Source of the DNA: Actinomycetospora straminea
GTDB lineage: Bacteria; Actinomycetota; Actinomycetes; Mycobacteriales; Pseudonocardiaceae
Reading direction: 5' to 3'
NCBI RefSeq assembly: GCF_028737255.1
Contig: NZ_JAQZAN010000024.1
Location: forward strand, 1 to 64,000
DNA length: 64,000 nucleotides
Shown: piece by piece, positions 51,874 to 59,409 of the stretch
How positions within the stretch are numbered: the first letter of the stretch is position 1
How the letters are laid out: each line of letters begins with the position of its first letter
Translations under genes and position numbers: made by a program
The notes under the pieces: generated by a model
What the model was told of the DNA's origin: nothing
Databases searched by the model: none
What the model saw: only the letters and a program-made list of their open reading frames with translations

Positions 51874-52913
51874 CCACCGCCCGAATCCGCCGACCGTGGG
51901 TGCGCCTGCTGGCCGGCCTGCTCGTCGCCTGCGCGGTGCTGGCCGGCTGCGGCGAGGGCGACACCACCGACGACGGCCGGCAGCGGATGACGTTCCTCAA
52001 CATCCTGCCGATCGAGTCGCTGTCCTACGCCCCGGAGCTCATCGCGGACACGCGCGGGTTCTTCGCCGCGCGCGGGCTGGAGGTCCGGTTCGAGGCCACC
52101 CAGGGCTCCGCGCCGGCGATCCAGACGCTGCTGGCGGGGTCGGCGGAGATCAGCCGCATCGGCGACATCGAGACCATGATCGCGGCGGGGAACCGCCAGG
52201 CGCCCCTCGTCGGGGTCGGCGAGGTCATCCACCGCGGGACGATCCGCGTGGTCTCGGCGAACGACGACCCGATCACCCAGCCCGCCCAGCTGCGCGGCAA
52301 GCTCATCGGGACCCCGTCGGAGGGCGGGACGAGCTCCATCACCCTCGACCTGCTCGCCGCCTCGGCCGGCGTGCCCCCGGCCGAGGTCCGCCGCCAGGTG
52401 GTCGGGCTCGCGCCCGGCGTGTTCGACCTGCTCACCGCGGGCCGCATCGACGGCTACATGGTCTCCCTGGACACCTCGGTCCTCCTGCAGCGCACGCGCC
52501 CCGAGGCCGTCGTCCTCGACCCCAACCAGTCGATCACCGCCGGCGCGCAGATCTACGCCACCTCGGCGCAGGCCGCCCGGGACCCCGCCGAGCAGGACAA
52601 GCTGCGCCGCTACCTCGCCGCGATCGACGACGCCGTGCGGTTCATCGTCGCCGACGAGGCGAACGGCTTCGCCGGGACCATGGCCGCGATCGGCGGGAAG
52701 TACCAGGTGCCGGCGCTGCGCGACCCGGAGACCGCGCGCCTCGCCCTCGCGGCCTACGTCGACTCCTACACCGGCGGCGAGAGCCTCACCGGTATCGCGC
52801 CGCAGCGCTGGCAGCAGACCTACAACGAGATCGTCGGGGTCGGGCAGCTGCCCGCGGGCCTCGACCCGAACCGGTGGATCGACACGACGCTGGCGCCCGC
52901 GGCGCCGTCCTGA
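51870..52913 (+). CDS. ABC importer substrate-binding lipoprotein (NitT/TauT type)
   Basis: 347 residues. A basic signal sequence and lipobox VLAGC (acylated C27) mark an extracytoplasmic lipoprotein. The mature part (SYAPELIADTRGFFAARGLEVRF; IGTPSEGGTSSITLDLLAASAG) is the SsuA/TauA/NMT1-like binding fold that delivers sulfonates, nitrate or aromatic and pyrimidine-like acids. The ligand cannot be read directly. It is coupled to the second amidohydrolase (ATGA), tying import to the catabolic enzymes. Confidence 0.9.
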   Translation: MTTARIRRPWVRLLAGLLVACAVLAGCGEGDTTDDGRQRMTFLNILPIESLSYAPELIADTRGFFAARGLEVRFEATQGSAPAIQTLLAGSAEISRIGDIETMIAAGNRQAPLVGVGEVIHRGTIRVVSANDDPITQPAQLRGKLIGTPSEGGTSSITLDLLAASAGVPPAEVRRQVVGLAPGVFDLLTAGRIDGYMVSLDTSVLLQRTRPEAVVLDPNQSITAGAQIYATSAQAARDPAEQDKLRRYLAAIDDAVRFIVADEANGFAGTMAAIGGKYQVPALRDPETARLALAAYVDSYTGGESLTGIAPQRWQQTYNEIVGVGQLPAGLDPNRWIDTTLAPAAPS

Positions 52914-52963
52914 CCCGCACCGATGCCGACCGGACACCCACCGCACCAGGCCAGGAGGCGGCG

Positions 52964-53845
52964 ATGACGACGCAGCAGACCCCCACGGCGACGTGGACCC
53001 CACCACCCGTCCGACGCGACGAGTTCGACGCGTCCGGCGACACCGCCGAGCCCGTGGGCTCGCGCGCCGTCGGGCTGCGGGTCGCGGGCGTCGACAAGAC
53101 CTACACGACGCGCCGCGGGGACGTGCACGCCCTGTCGGACATCGACCTCGAGGTGGGCCGGGGCGAGTTCGTCTCGCTCGTCGGGCGCTCGGGCTGCGGC
53201 AAGACGACGCTGCTGCGGGTCCTGTCGGGCCTGCTCGCGCCGACCGCGGGCACCGTCGAGGCCGGCGACCGCCCCGCGTGGGTGGCGGGACGCCGCGACG
53301 ACGCGGTGTTCGCGGAGTTCGGCCTGGTGTTCCAGGAGGCCAACCTCTTCCCGTGGTTCACGGTGGTCGACAACGTCGCGCTGCCGCTCAAGCTGCGGGG
53401 GGTCGGCAAGGCGGAGCGGCGGGCCCGGGCGACCGAGCTGTGCGCGACCGTCGGCCTCACCGGGTTCGAGGACTCGTACCCGCGCGAGCTCTCCGGCGGC
53501 ATGCGCCAGCGGGCCGCGATCGCGCGGGCGCTGGCGTGCGACCCGTCGGTGCTGCTCATGGACGAGCCGTTCGGCGCGCTGGACGCCATGACCCGCGACC
53601 GGATGAACCTCGAGCTGCAGCAGATCCACGCCGTGTCGGGGACGACGGTGGTGTTCGTGACGCACTCGATCAGCGAGGCGGTGTTCCTCGCCGACCGGGT
53701 CGTGCTGCTGACGCCCCGGCCCGGGCGCATCCGGTCCGTCACCCCGATCGACCTGCCCCGGCCACGCACGGTCGAGGTCGAGGCCACCGCGGAGTTCGGC
53801 GAGCTCGTCGTCGGGCTGCGTCGCCAGCTGGACGAGGAGGACTGA
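52964..53845 (+). CDS. ABC importer ATPase (NitT/TauT type)
   Basis: 293 residues. Walker A GRSGCGKTT (74-82), Q-loop FQEANLFPWFTV, signature LSGGMRQR, Walker B VLLMDEPFGALD and H-loop VTHSISEA are all intact. The sequence around FPWFTVVDNVALPLKLRG is that of SsuB/TauB. A 35-residue disordered extension precedes the domain. AGGAGG lies 6 bases before ATG 52964. Confidence 0.95.
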   Translation: MTTQQTPTATWTPPPVRRDEFDASGDTAEPVGSRAVGLRVAGVDKTYTTRRGDVHALSDIDLEVGRGEFVSLVGRSGCGKTTLLRVLSGLLAPTAGTVEAGDRPAWVAGRRDDAVFAEFGLVFQEANLFPWFTVVDNVALPLKLRGVGKAERRARATELCATVGLTGFEDSYPRELSGGMRQRAAIARALACDPSVLLMDEPFGALDAMTRDRMNLELQQIHAVSGTTVVFVTHSISEAVFLADRVVLLTPRPGRIRSVTPIDLPRPRTVEVEATAEFGELVVGLRRQLDEED

Positions 53846-53847
53846 CG

Positions 53848-54717
53848 GTGACGACCTCACTGGACCGGGACACCGACACCCGCACCGACGGCGCCCCGCC
53901 GCCCCCCGTCGACGCGGACGCCACCCCCGCCGAGGGCGAGTCGCCCTGGATGCGGCGGCTGCCGTGGGTCAGCGGGCCGCTGATGCTCGTCGCGCTGCTC
54001 GGGATCTGGCAGTTCGCGGTGTCCGTGGTCGGCGTCTCGGAGTTCATCCTCCCCGCGCCCGCGGCGGTCGTCGGGGCGCTCGGCGACCTCTTCGCCGACC
54101 CCGAGATCGGGAGCCACATCGGCGTCACCCTGTTCGAGGTGCTCGCGGGCTTCGGCATCGCGCTGGTGGTCGGGGTCGCCGTCGGCGCGACCCTCGGGCG
54201 CATCGCCTGGCTGCAGCGCGCGGTGCAGCCGGCGCTGGTGGCCCTGCAGGTGGTGCCGAAGGTGGCCTTCGTGCCGATCTTCGTCATCTGGTTCGGGTTC
54301 GGCCCGACCTCGAAGATCATCATGGCGGCGCTGCTGGCGTTCTTCCCGATCATGCTCAACGTGATGCTCGGGGTGCGCTCGGTGGACCGCGGCCACCGCG
54401 ACGTCATGCGGGGCCTCGGCGCGAGCAAGTGGGCGACGTTCCGGGACATGGAGCTCCCGACGACGCTGCCCTACGTCTTCGCGGGCGCCGAGGTCGCCAT
54501 CGTGTTCTCCGTGATCGGCGCGATCGTCGGCGAGTACCTCGGCGGCAGCCAGGGCCTCGGCTACCTCGTCGTGTCGAGCCTCAACGCCCTCGACGCGCCC
54601 CGGCTGTTCGCCGTGATCGTCCTGCTGGCAGTGCTGGGCTCGCTGCTCTACGTCGCGGTGACGACGGTGAAGAAGGTCGTCATCCCCTGGCACGACTCGG
54701 TCCGCACCGGGGTCTGA
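53848..54717 (+). CDS. ABC importer permease (NitT/TauT type)
   Basis: 289 residues with six predicted membrane helices after a disordered, acidic N-terminus of about 35 residues. The coupling (EAA) loop is MRGLGASKWATFRDMELPTTLPYVFAG, as in SsuC/TauC. GTG 53848 begins 2 bases after the ATPase stop. Last gene of the operon; its stop is one base from that of the convergent lipid-kinase gene. Confidence 0.93.
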   Translation: MTTSLDRDTDTRTDGAPPPPVDADATPAEGESPWMRRLPWVSGPLMLVALLGIWQFAVSVVGVSEFILPAPAAVVGALGDLFADPEIGSHIGVTLFEVLAGFGIALVVGVAVGATLGRIAWLQRAVQPALVALQVVPKVAFVPIFVIWFGFGPTSKIIMAALLAFFPIMLNVMLGVRSVDRGHRDVMRGLGASKWATFRDMELPTTLPYVFAGAEVAIVFSVIGAIVGEYLGGSQGLGYLVVSSLNALDAPRLFAVIVLLAVLGSLLYVAVTTVKKVVIPWHDSVRTGV

Positions 54718-54718
54718 G

Positions 54719-56248
54719 CTACACCTCGCGCGGCCGGTAGACGGGGATCGCGCCCGGGGCGATCCGGAAGACGAACCGGTCGGCGTCGGGCTGCACCTCG
54801 CCGTCGGTCGCGAGCCCGACCGGCGGGCCGACGACGCGCACCGAGAGCCGGGTGCGGGTGTTGGCCACGTAGACGCGGCTGCGCGAGAGCGTGCCCGCGA
54901 GCACCGAGACGACGAAGCGGGTGCGCGAGAACGGCACGTCCGCGCGCAGGAAGCGCACGTCGAGCACGCGGGCGTCGAGGCGCGGGCGGAACAGCGGCGC
55001 CATGCCGCGCGGCTCGTAGCCGCCGTTGCCGACGAAGAGCAGCCAGATCGTCCGGCGCTTGCCGTCGATCTCGACGACCAGCGGCGACGCCTCGGCGAGC
55101 ACGCGGACCAGCGCGAACGCCGCCGACGGCCACTTGCCCCAGCGCTCCTCCCAGCTCTCGCGGAGCCGGACCATGTCCGGGTAGCCGCCGAGGCTCGCGG
55201 TGTTGACGAACGCGACGCTGCGGGTCTCGCCCCCGTCGCCCGCGGTCATGTCGACGACGCCGACGTCGACGAGCACCGCGTCGCCGTCGCGGGCCGCGCT
55301 CAGCGCCGTCGGGGTGTCGTCGACGCCGACGTCGCGGGCGAAGTGGTTCAGGGTGCCCTCGGGCAGCACCATCAGCGGCACCCGCCGCCGCTGCGCGAGC
55401 CCGGCGAGCGCGGCCACCGACCCGTCGCCCCCGGCCACCCCGATCGCGCGCGGTTCGGTGCCGTCGGCGGTGGGGCGGTCGAGGGCGGCCTCGACCTCGT
55501 CGACGAAGTCGATGCCCGGCTCCGGCACGATCACCTGGGCGCGGGGCAGGACCTCGTGGATCTCCGAGGGCGGCGCCGGCGGCTCGGGCTCGCCGTCGGT
55601 GTCCGCGACGCCGATCACGGGCGCCACGATCTGGCCGAGCGTCTCCAGCGGCCCGGGCGTCCCGGCCGAGCTGTTGGCGACGACGACGAGCCCGGCGCCG
55701 TCCCCGAGGGCGGGGGCGTTGCCGGCCGGGCGGGCGCGGGCCGGGGCGTGGCGCACGACCGGCCACCAGCGGCGCGTCAGCAGCGCCACGCCGATGCCGA
55801 GTCCGGCGCCGGCGACCACGTCCTCGACCGTCCGTTCCCCGAGGACCACCCGGGCGGTCGACACCCCGACCGCGACCGGCGCCAGCACGCCCCCGAGCAG
55901 CGGCGACTCCATGGCGGCGGCGGTGACGAACGCCGTCGAGGACGCCGCGTGCGCGGACGGGAAGCGCCGGCCCCAGGGCCGCGCGCGGGGCAGCAGCGGC
56001 TTGGCCAGCGCGTGGGCGATCGCCGAGGTCGCGGCCGCGGCCATCACCCCGCGCACCCCGGCGCGGCGGCGCGGACCGCGCCCCGAGGCCATGAGCCCGC
56101 CGGCCACCGCGGCCCACAGGAGCCCGCGGTCGGCGGTGCGGTCGAGGCGGCCGAGCCAGCGGGGCAGGGCGGGGGAGCGGTCGACGCCGGGGAGGTCGCG
56201 CACGGGGAGGTCGCGCACCGGGAGGTCGCGCACCGGGAGGTCGCTCAC
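54719..56248 (-). CDS. PAP2-diacylglycerol kinase fusion with degenerate phosphatase site
   Basis: 509 residues. The N-terminal part (about 35-165) is a PAP2-like membrane domain: KPLLPRARP (83-91), then PSAH (97-100) instead of PSGH, and ARVVLGERTVEDV where the catalytic histidine is replaced by R139 and the Ser by A132. The C-terminal part is a DGK catalytic domain with GVAGGDGSVAALAG and LPEGTLNHFARDVGV, and an intact downstream region. The phosphatase half is probably inactive while the lipid-kinase half is probably active. The start overlaps the stop of the upstream paralogue (GTGA). The first 20 residues are VRDLP repeats. Confidence 0.87.
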   Translation of the reverse strand: MSDLPVRDLPVRDLPVRDLPGVDRSPALPRWLGRLDRTADRGLLWAAVAGGLMASGRGPRRRAGVRGVMAAAATSAIAHALAKPLLPRARPWGRRFPSAHAASSTAFVTAAAMESPLLGGVLAPVAVGVSTARVVLGERTVEDVVAGAGLGIGVALLTRRWWPVVRHAPARARPAGNAPALGDGAGLVVVANSSAGTPGPLETLGQIVAPVIGVADTDGEPEPPAPPSEIHEVLPRAQVIVPEPGIDFVDEVEAALDRPTADGTEPRAIGVAGGDGSVAALAGLAQRRRVPLMVLPEGTLNHFARDVGVDDTPTALSAARDGDAVLVDVGVVDMTAGDGGETRSVAFVNTASLGGYPDMVRLRESWEERWGKWPSAAFALVRVLAEASPLVVEIDGKRRTIWLLFVGNGGYEPRGMAPLFRPRLDARVLDVRFLRADVPFSRTRFVVSVLAGTLSRSRVYVANTRTRLSVRVVGPPVGLATDGEVQPDADRFVFRIAPGAIPVYRPREV

Positions 56249-56250
56249 CG
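56191..56250 (-). repeat. 15-bp tandem repeat, 4 units, at the start of the second PAP2-DGK gene
   Basis: ggaggtcgcgcaccg repeats at 56191, 56206, 56221 and 56236 with one or no changes. Read on the minus strand it encodes VRDLP (or VSDLP), and the last unit spans the GTG start. Confidence 0.95.
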
Positions 56251-57837
56251 GGCGGTCGCGCGGTGCGGCCAGCGCGCCTCGTCGCGGCGGTAGACGGGGA
56301 CGGGGTGGTCGGCCACCCGGTAGCGCAGCCGGCGGGCACGCCCGACGACCTCGCCGTCGGCGGCGACGTCGACCGGCCCGTCGAGCAGCTCGATGTCCAG
56401 CGACCGCATGGCGCTCTCCTGGTAGATCCTGTTGTGCCCGAGCACGCCGGTGGCCAGGGCGAGAAAGGCCCGGGCCCGGGCGAACGGCCGGTCGGCGCGC
56501 AGGTAGCGGACCTCCAGCACGCCGGTGTCGAGCCGGGGCCGGTACGACGGCACCATCCCCGTCGGCACGTAGGGCCCGTTGCCGACGAACAGCATCCACA
56601 CCGAGCGCTCCACCCCGTTGAGGCGGACACGGATCGGCCGGCTGCGCGCCAACGTCACGAGCAGCGCGACGACGGCGGCGGGCCATTTGCCCCAGCGCTT
56701 CTGCCACTTCTCGCGCAGGCGGACCATCTCGGGGTAACCGCCGAACGCCGAGGTGTTGACGAAGACGACCCGGCGGGGCTCCTGGCGGCCCTCGGCGTCG
56801 GCGTGCAGCCGCAGCTCCCCGAGGTCGACGGCGACGGCCTCGCCCGCGCCGGTCGCGTCGATCGCCTCCTGGGTGTCGTAGACACCGACGTCGCGACCGA
56901 AGTGGTTGAGCGTGCCGGCGGGGATCAGCGCCAGGGGCAGGTCGAGGTCCTCGGCCACCCGGGCCGCGGCGGCCACCGAGCCGTCGCCGCCGGCGATGCC
57001 CACCGCCCGCACGCCGGGCTCGCGGGCGGCGTCGATGAGCGTCTCGGCGAGGTCGGCCCCGTCCTCGAGGCGCAGGACCCGGGCGCGGGGGAGGGCGCCG
57101 ACGAGCTCCTCGTACGGGTCGACGCCCGCCCGGCCCGAGCGGGTGTTGACGAGCACGACCAGGCCCTCGCCCTCGGGCAGCACGGGCGCGCCGGCCACGG
57201 GCCGGGCGGCGGCCTCGTCGATGCTGCGCAGCGGGAGCCAGCGGCGGGTGGCCAGGGCGGCGCCGGCCCCGAGGGCGACGCCCGCGGCGACGTCGCTGGT
57301 CCAGTGCACGCCGACGTGCACCCGGGAGTACGCCACCGTCGCGGCCAGCGGGACCACCCACGTCGCGGCCTTCGGGCTCTCCATCGCGACGGCGGTGGCG
57401 AACGCGGCGGCGGAGGCGGCGTGGCCGGAGGGGAAGGACGACGAGGTGGGCGGGTCGTCGAGGGAGCGGTAGTCGGGCAGGAGCTCGGCGGCGGGCCGGC
57501 GGCGGGGCACCAGGGGCTTGAGGACGGCGTTGGCCAGGAAGCTCGCCCCGGCGATCGCGAGCACCCCGCGCAGCCCGCCGCGGCGGGTGTGGCGTGTCCC
57601 GGCGGCGAGCACGCCGGCGACGGCGAACCACAGCCTGCTGTGGTCGGCGGACCGGCTCAGGGCGGCCAGCGCAGGGTCGGCGACCGTGTAGGGCAGCGCC
57701 CCGATCGCGGTCGTGATCCGGCAGTCCTGCTCGTTGACGTCGGCCAGCCGCTGCCGGCTGCCCCGCGCCCCCTGCCGCACCCGGCGGCCCACGCCACGGG
57801 AGATGTCGGTTGCCAGTCCTCGTGCGGGGAGCGCCAC
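56245..57837 (-). CDS. PAP2-diacylglycerol kinase fusion, both sites intact
   Basis: 530 residues. The PAP2 domain has all three motifs: KPLVPRRRP (107-115), PSGHA (136-140) and SRVHVGVHWTSD with H178 and D182. The DGK domain from about 225 has GIAGGDGSVAAAA (GGDGS 283-287) and IPAGTLNHFGRDVGV. It should both dephosphorylate a lipid phosphate at the membrane and phosphorylate a lipid in the cytosol, acting in phospholipid or isoprenoid carrier turnover. GTG 57837 follows TACGGT by 7 bases. The second copy is coupled to it. Confidence 0.9.
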   Translation of the reverse strand: MALPARGLATDISRGVGRRVRQGARGSRQRLADVNEQDCRITTAIGALPYTVADPALAALSRSADHSRLWFAVAGVLAAGTRHTRRGGLRGVLAIAGASFLANAVLKPLVPRRRPAAELLPDYRSLDDPPTSSSFPSGHAASAAAFATAVAMESPKAATWVVPLAATVAYSRVHVGVHWTSDVAAGVALGAGAALATRRWLPLRSIDEAAARPVAGAPVLPEGEGLVVLVNTRSGRAGVDPYEELVGALPRARVLRLEDGADLAETLIDAAREPGVRAVGIAGGDGSVAAAARVAEDLDLPLALIPAGTLNHFGRDVGVYDTQEAIDATGAGEAVAVDLGELRLHADAEGRQEPRRVVFVNTSAFGGYPEMVRLREKWQKRWGKWPAAVVALLVTLARSRPIRVRLNGVERSVWMLFVGNGPYVPTGMVPSYRPRLDTGVLEVRYLRADRPFARARAFLALATGVLGHNRIYQESAMRSLDIELLDGPVDVAADGEVVGRARRLRYRVADHPVPVYRRDEARWPHRATAR

Positions 57838-57844
57838 GGCGTCG

Positions 57845-57850
57845 ACCGTA
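57845..57850 (-). promoter_or_regulatory. Predicted -10 of the PAP2-DGK operon (leaderless)
   Basis: TACGGT on the minus strand, 7 bases before GTG 57837. Confidence 0.55.
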
Positions 57851-57948
57851 GTGATCGGGCCCCGACGGCTCGGTGCTGCCCCGCGGCGGAGGCGCCGGTG
57901 GGGGTGACGCGGGCCGTCGCAGAGGCCACAACGGCGGGTCCGCTGGCC

Positions 57949-57954
57949 TAGGGT
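57949..57954 (+). promoter_or_regulatory. Predicted -10 of pafA (leaderless)
   Basis: TAGGGT, 6 bases (GGAGGG), then ATG 57961. The spacer itself resembles a ribosome site, so a leadered start further upstream is also possible. Confidence 0.5.
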
Positions 57955-57960
57955 GGAGGG

Positions 57961-59319
57961 ATGCAGCGGAGGATTTACGGGGTCGAGACCGAGTTCGGTG
58001 TCACCTGCACCTTCCACGGCCAGCGGCGCCTGTCGCCCGACGAGGTCGCCCGCTACCTGTTCCGCCGGGTCGTGTCCTGGGGCCGGTCGTCGAACGTCTT
58101 CCTGCGCAACGGGTCGCGGCTCTACCTCGACGTGGGCAGCCACCCCGAGTACGCCACCGCGGAGTGCGACTCGCTGACCCAGCTCGTCGCCCACGACAAG
58201 GCGGGCGAGCGGATCCTCGAGGACCTCCTGCTCGACGCCGAGCGGCGCCTCGCCGACGAGGGCATCGGCGGCGACATCTTCCTGTTCAAGAACAACACCG
58301 ACTCGGCGGGCAACTCCTACGGCTGCCACGAGAACTACCTCGTCGGGCGGTCGGGCGAGTTCTCGCGCATCGCCGACGTGCTGCTGCCCTTCCTCGTGAC
58401 GCGCCAGCTCATCGCCGGCGCGGGGAAGGTGCTGCAGACGCCGCGGGGCGCGGTGTTCTGCCTGTCGCAGCGCGCCGAGCACATCTGGGAGGGCGTCTCC
58501 TCCGCCACCACGCGGAGCCGCCCGATCATCAACACCCGCGACGAGCCGCACGCCGACGCCGAGCGCTACCGCCGCCTGCACGTCATCGTCGGCGACTCGA
58601 ACATGTCCGAGGTCACCACGCTGCTCAAGGTGGGCACCACCCACCTCGTGCTCGAGATGATCGAGCAGGGCGTGCAGTTCCGGGACTTCACGCTGGACAA
58701 CCCGATCCGCGCCATCCGCGAGATCAGCCACGACCTCACCGGGCGTCGCCCCGTGCGCCTGGCCGGGGGCCGCGAGGCGAGCGCGCTGGACATCCAGCGC
58801 GAGTACCACGCCCGCGCCGTCGAGCACGTCGCCCGCCGCGGCTCCGACCCGATCACCGACCGGGTCGTCGAGCTCTGGGGCCGCACGCTCGACGCGGTGG
58901 AGCGCCAGGACCTCTCGCTCATCGACCGCGAGATCGACTGGGCGATCAAGCACCGCCTCGTCGAGCGCTACCGGTCGCGCAACGACCTCGGGCTCTCCAG
59001 CCCGCGCGTCGCCCAGCTCGATCTCGCCTACCACGACATCCGTCGCGGCCGTGGCGTGTTCGACCTGCTCCAGCGCAAGGACATGGTCGACCGGGTGACC
59101 GACGACGGCGAGATCGAGGCGGCGAAGGACACCCCGCCCCAGAGCACCCGGGCCAAGCTGCGCGGCGACTTCATCGCCGCCGCCCAGGCCGCCGGGAGGG
59201 ACTTCACAGTGGACTGGGTCCACCTCAAACTGAACGACCAGGCCCAGCGAACCGTCCTGTGCAAGGACCCCTTCCGTGCCGTCGACGAACGTGTCGACCG
59301 ATTGATCGCGACCTTGTAA
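57961..59319 (+). CDS. pafA: Pup ligase PafA
   Basis: 452 residues, the only known Pup-protein ligase. [16 protein letters not shown] opens the ATP site; [18 protein letters not shown] holds the catalytic aspartate D57; [19 protein letters not shown] and [19 protein letters not shown] are conserved with Dop. The C-terminal domain (from about 390) ends [15 protein letters not shown]. There is no Dop loop. Separated from pup-prcBA here by about 13 kb of accessory genes. Confidence 0.97.
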   Translation: MQRRIYGVETEFGVTCTFHGQRRLSPDEVARYLFRRVVSWGRSSNVFLRNGSRLYLDVGSHPEYATAECDSLTQLVAHDKAGERILEDLLLDAERRLADEGIGGDIFLFKNNTDSAGNSYGCHENYLVGRSGEFSRIADVLLPFLVTRQLIAGAGKVLQTPRGAVFCLSQRAEHIWEGVSSATTRSRPIINTRDEPHADAERYRRLHVIVGDSNMSEVTTLLKVGTTHLVLEMIEQGVQFRDFTLDNPIRAIREISHDLTGRRPVRLAGGREASALDIQREYHARAVEHVARRGSDPITDRVVELWGRTLDAVERQDLSLIDREIDWAIKHRLVERYRSRNDLGLSSPRVAQLDLAYHDIRRGRGVFDLLQRKDMVDRVTDDGEIEAAKDTPPQSTRAKLRGDFIAAAQAAGRDFTVDWVHLKLNDQAQRTVLCKDPFRAVDERVDRLIATL

Positions 59320-59409
59320 CGGAGGCCACGTCGGCGGCGTGCCGCGGGGGCGCACGAGGTAACCACGAACGCACTGACCGACGACGCCGAGGGACGGCAC
59401 GAGAACTCG

